Source of the DNA: Coemansia sp. RSA 1804
Taxonomy: Eukaryota > Kickxellomycota > Kickxellomycetes > Kickxellales > Kickxellaceae
Assembly (NCBI GenBank): GCA_027578815.1
Contig: JANBTH010000864.1
Coordinates: 1 to 10,485 of the forward strand
Direction of reading: 5' to 3'
Length of the DNA: 10,485 nucleotides
The position numbers and the translations under genes were made by a program. How positions within the stretch are numbered: position 1 is the first letter of the stretch; each line of letters begins with the position of its first letter. The notes beneath the pieces are model-generated. The model saw only the letters and a list, made by a program, of their open reading frames with translations. It searched no databases and was not told the DNA's origin. Shown here in pieces: positions 7,341 to 10,485 of this stretch.

Positions 7341-8436
7341 ATGGAGACCAAATGTATGTGGGACTTTAGCATTTAAGTACATGTTGCAGACCATGATATC
7401 TGCATCGGCCACTTTCTTTTTCAATAGTGATGTCAATTGGACTGGCATTGCTATGACTTTTTAATGTAAACTCCTTTTAAACTTGCATTAAAAAGCGGTC
7501 TTATGCAAGAAAAGAGTTTGTTTTGGTTTAGTGTATATTGTTTTTTGTGTACCTGGTGTCATGAATCTCCTTTTTTAGGAATTGAAACCGCATTGGAGGT
7601 GGGGGGAAAGGAGCAAATAGCTATTGACCAGCATGTATTGTCGACAATTTTTCTTTGGATTCTTTGTGCTTATTGCAATCAAAGCGCGCATTTTTAACGC
7701 AAACCTTGCAATGAAAAATATGGAATAGCCTTTATTTGTAGTTTTCTTTTTTTGAGTTGTTACTTTTATGAACAGAGTCTCCGAATAGCCTTCCATTTTT
7801 ATAAAACAAATTAGTATATGACTAGTAAAAACATAAAAGTCAAAAGTGAGTCTTCAATTGCTGATATGTGAACAGGATACGATAGTAGCTACTATATTTA
7901 ATAAAAACTTGACGCTATAAGCATGTGTTTTAGTAATCACAACTATCAACTCTGCAATTAGCTGGATTAAACCATGTTTGAAAAGTGCGGAGGGTATATA
8001 ATATGCCTTATTCTTTGCTGCAATAGCAAGTTGGAAAAAATAACGTGCAAAAAACTTTTTTGTTCAAATAACAGTGTTTGTGCTATTATGATTGACGTGT
8101 AGAAAAATTAGAAAGAAAATATTGTAAAACAAGTGTTATTCCATATATAGAAGTGCTATTATGCAAAATTCTTTTAGATTTCGTGTAGAAAATAAACCCT
8201 GCACATGTGCATATTGAATATCGTGCTTCTTTGGTTGCAAAAAGACAAAAGAAAAGATATTTGTAATTATTGTAATAATTGTCTATTCAAATACATTGGA
8301 AGAGGTTTTTTGTGGTGAAAAATAACAATCAACTTGATCTTGATTAGAAAAAAAAACCAAGCTAGTATTAGCAATAAAGCTAGAGTACACCACACCAACA
8401 TACAGTTGGAGAAGCATGGTTACATTTTATTCAACT
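7341..8436. other. AT-rich intergenic region, no gene seen
   Basis: Only short interrupted frames occur here. One TATATAA element (7995-8001) preceded by GCGGAGGG has no open reading frame after it. A third, shortened copy of the ACATGTTGCA motif is at 7379-7388, and AATTATT-GT-AATAATT at 8265-8280 is a small inverted repeat. Nothing else stands out. Confidence 0.55.
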
Positions 8437-8640
8437 TTAGTTGGTTAGAACAAGGGTCTTATGATTTTTGTCTTGTTTTTTTTCTAAATATCTTGCATAT
8501 GTAGCGTCATTAGACATGACAAAAACACACCAATGCTTATGCACTCTCGCCACCACTTTTTTCACAACTAAATCACCGCATTCTCCGCTTGCGCATTCTT
8601 TTCTGTTGTTCTTCTCAAACACCAGCCACAGAACAATCAC
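8437..8640 (-). CDS. Doubtful last exon of a minus-strand gene
   Basis: A minus-strand frame is open for about 68 codons and ends with a TAA at 8437-8439; AATAAA follows within a few bases (plus TTTATT at 8427-8432). The reading is hydrophilic and protein-like, with a KECASGECG segment and a basic tail rich in Lys, and the segment is somewhat GC-richer than its neighbours. It has no ATG near its start: a stop (TAG) lies just upstream, and that TAG could instead be a splice acceptor. I found no matching upstream exon. No family is recognisable. Chance remains at least as likely. Confidence 0.15.
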   Translation of the reverse strand: MIVLWLVFEKNNRKECASGECGDLVVKKVVARVHKHWCVFVMSNDATYARYLEKKQDKNHKTLVLTN

Positions 8641-9456
8641 TCCCTACATGACATGTGCATTATTTTTGGAATAGCTTGGTGATTTTTCAAGTCCGCTTTA
8701 CACTTTTCTATAACAGTTGTAAACATGCGATTGTACAATTCGTAGCTCTAGAACACGGACGGCAACAAGATTAAAAAACAGCGCAGCAAACAATAGTCTT
8801 TTTACAGGCATATGCAAACTGTCTAACGAGAAGGACAGAAGAGCAAGATAAGGCGAGGCGGAATAATTTGTGGCTTTGTAAAAGAATAGTTGCTATAAAA
8901 TCTATGTGCTAGAGATAAGATGACATCAATAGATATAGTTATTCATCTTCAAATGCAAAAGGGCATGCCAGAAAAAGGTGTGTTTGAGACACACTGTAGA
9001 AAACAAAAAACACATTGTGAAATCTAATCAAGGTTTCTTGCTCTCAGTGTTTATTATTCTGGATCGCATGGTTCCACAACCTTTTTTGGGGGGATTATTG
9101 TTTTGTTTTGTTTTGCTTTGCTTAGACATCCATGTGTCCCCCAGTTATATGCAAGATCCACTTGAAACGTTATAGATTGATAATAATGTTGGAAAAATAA
9201 GGAAAATAAAGCAGTCTTCTTAGCTAATAAGTAAACAATACTATGAAATATAAACATTTGAAAGACATTTCAAAAGGAGAGATGCGGTTTTGAATTTCAG
9301 ACCTGTCAATGGAAAAAAGATAGAAGAGATTTGCTTTTGTATGTAACGATCGGCAAAAAGATGTCCAGAAAGACACATTTTCCATCATAAAACGTGGTGA
9401 CATTTTGGGCCAACAAGGGATTGATGACGATGATGACTAACCAATAAAGGAGCTGA
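8641..9456. other. AT-rich region without a supportable gene
   Basis: Short frames only. The segment 8745-8870 is a little richer in G and C and in purines than its surroundings, but no frame stays open through it. Near 9421-9442 several ATG and GAT repeats occur and an ACTAAC sequence resembles a splice branch site, which could belong to a 5' intron of the candidate gene at 9.5-9.9 kb. Confidence 0.45.
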
Positions 9457-9567
9457 ATCAATACTCTGTTTTGGGAAGCCTTTCGATCCTTGCGTTTGTT
9501 TTTATTATTTTTTGTTTTTTGGGTAGCTTCATATGAAATATACCAGACAATTTTGGATTATCGGTAC

Positions 9568-9902
9568 ATGTATTGCATACCCATCAAGCCAAATGGTCTG
9601 TATACGAATGGCGATCGAAAGGCCATTTGCAACAGACTGCCCAAAATAAAAATAAAGAGCCGGCCTGCAAAAACAATACATTGGAACCACACTCATTGCC
9701 ACAATGGCAAAGATGACAAATGTACCGAGACTGTGAGGCTGGAAACACAAGTGTGGGTAACAATGGAGGGTTGGTTTTCTTCTTTGTAAAGCGGCTTGTA
9801 ACTGTTTTGCAGATTGGTGCGCATACTCACTCATTCTGGACCAACAAGTGGGTTTGGGATGCAAAAACTCTGCCGAGATTTAAAATGATTCAGTGGAGAT
9901 AA
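9568..9902 (+). CDS. Candidate two-exon gene for a small Cys/Trp/His-rich protein
   Basis: Proposed exons are 9568-9756 and 9813-9902, joined without changing frame. The 56-base intron has a GTAACA donor at 9757, a TGTAAC branch-like site and a TTTTGCAG acceptor ending at 9812. The product would be 92 residues: Cys at 3, 21, 44 and 52, a HWNHTHCHNGKDDKC segment (38-52), then a Trp-rich end (Trp63, 72, 76, 78, 91) finishing FKMIQWR. The stop at 9900-9902 overlaps an AATAAA (9901-9906). The frame is open upstream to 9457 without another ATG and reads very hydrophobic (Phe/Leu/Val) at about 9490-9525. So an earlier exon or a signal segment is possible; alternatively an ATG at 9533, in a different frame, opens a signal-peptide-like start. 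The opposite strand also has an open frame of about 111 codons and a GTGAGT donor near 9829, so strand is not certain. I recognise no family. Confidence 0.33.
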
Positions 9903-10485
9903 TAAAGATACGAGCTGTTGTAACTGATGATAATTTTCCAGACAAAAGCAACTTACCAAATAAAGAAGAGGATCCTGGGCGGGATGCAGGCAAGCCTTTT
10001 ATTTTTGCCCACGCCAGTTGTTCGGCCATTGCTGTCGTTCCGAAATTGCAATACCCACGCTAATAAATGAAAAACAGGTGGTGCAATTCTCGTCCTGCAG
10101 CGTCCTGCTAGCGGCCACAACAGTGAAAAGAACCACCACAATTACGACAATTTTGGGTTAATGGCCGATGATGATGCAGGCGGTGGTGGCAATCGCATAA
10201 CCCAATAACCAGTTTTTCTGTTTGTCTTGTTCGTTCATTTTCGGCAGAAAGAGTGCGATAGAAGGACAGCCGAGACCAGACAGAAAAGGTTTGTTGCGGA
10301 TGCGTATATTATCTCCTTTGCTGCGCAGGGAAGCGCAAGCAAGCAAAAGGACGTGCGGATAAGAGGCACGCAAGTGTAAGCAAAAACAATCTTGATCGAC
10401 CAACATACTTTTTTTTGCTGACGATGAAAGAGGAGAAAGAGGGAGGAAAAGGCGGCTGCATGGCTCATGTGTGTTGCGCATCCAA
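9903..10485. other. GC-richer right edge with overlapping coding-like frames on both strands
   Basis: Composition rises compared with the 7.2-9.4 kb spacer, and several short protein-like frames overlap. On the plus strand one frame is open from 9884 to a stop at 10061-10063 (overlapping an AATAAA) and is rich in Asp, Lys and Pro. Another runs from a possible CGGCAG acceptor ending at 10247 to a stop at 10377-10379, starting KECDRRTAETRQKR, with a GTAAGC donor-like site at its end. On the minus strand an ATG at 10029 opens 49 codons (MAEQLAWAKIKG...) containing a strong GTAAGT donor starting at 9956. An ATG at 10238 opens 26 codons with a hydrophobic end. No single model joins them, so none is called a gene. 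The likely reading is one or more exons of a gene that crosses the edge. Confidence 0.35.
10158..10238 (-). CDS. Doubtful start of a small membrane protein, broken by a stop
   Basis: An ATG in good context (GAAAATGAAC) at 10238 begins MNEQDKQKNW, then a hydrophobic stretch (WLLGYAIATTACIIIG), and meets a TAA at 10158-10160 after 26 codons. Past that stop the same frame stays open for another 52 codons and starts with a second hydrophobic stretch (IVVIVVVLFTVVAAS), ending at a TAA at 9999-10001. Two membrane-like segments in one frame separated by one stop could be a real gene with an intron covering the stop, a broken gene, or chance. No good donor/acceptor pair removing the stop was found. 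A TATA-like ATAATATAC lies about 70 bases upstream. Confidence 0.18.
   Translation of the reverse strand: MNEQDKQKNWLLGYAIATTACIIIGH

Noticed and set aside
8261..8280. AATTATT-GT-AATAATT inverted repeat as a terminator or regulatory hairpin
   Set aside because: It is pure A/T with a 2-base loop, is not next to any gene end, and is expected by chance in this composition.
9422..9456. Box C/D snoRNA-like TGATGA ... CTGA pair
   Set aside because: The two boxes are only about 30 bases apart with no terminal stem, too short for a C/D RNA.

Overview
The window looks like nuclear DNA from a fungus, probably an early-diverging lineage or a yeast with few introns; I cannot place it more precisely. 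Genes stand alone and are not in operons. Start codons lack bacterial ribosome sites. TATA-like boxes and AATAAA-type signals occur where a eukaryotic gene would have them, one protein carries a Gln/His tract, and long AT-rich, homopolymer-rich spacers fill most of the sequence. No tRNA, rRNA, transposon or CRISPR array could be supported.

Two genes are clear, both intronless as read here, in the middle of the window and arranged tail to tail. The plus-strand gene (4899-5570) encodes a 223-residue cytosolic DsbA/FrnE-family thioredoxin-fold oxidoreductase with an intact CPWC motif. The minus-strand gene (7150 down to 5741) encodes a 469-residue protein with a helical N-terminal half and a long Ser/Gln/Thr-rich tail. 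It may be a transcriptional regulator, but no DNA-binding domain is visible. Only 170 bases separate the two stop codons, so the transcript ends probably lie very close together or overlap. Nothing links the two genes in function.

Left flank (1-4898): the first few hundred bases are visibly GC-richer and may hold the 3' end of a gene entering from outside (stop at 79-81). From about 700 to 4740 the sequence is AT-rich. It contains a strongly T-skewed stretch (about 1990-2210), a repeated 12-mer and an orphan TATA box (3707-3714), but no convincing gene. A TATA box and a fourfold TCTAAT microsatellite lie just before the FrnE-like gene.

Right flank (7151-10485): 7.2-9.4 kb is mostly AT-rich and silent. 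Between about 9.5 and 9.9 kb there is a plausible two-exon plus-strand gene for a small Cys/Trp/His-containing protein. From 9.9 to 10.48 kb the base composition rises again and several short, protein-like frames overlap on both strands. They are probably exons or 5' parts of a gene running off the edge, but I could not build one consistent model.

No clearly new multi-gene system is visible. The best leads are the unrecognised 469-residue protein, the candidate spliced small protein near 9.7 kb and the unresolved coding signals at the right edge.
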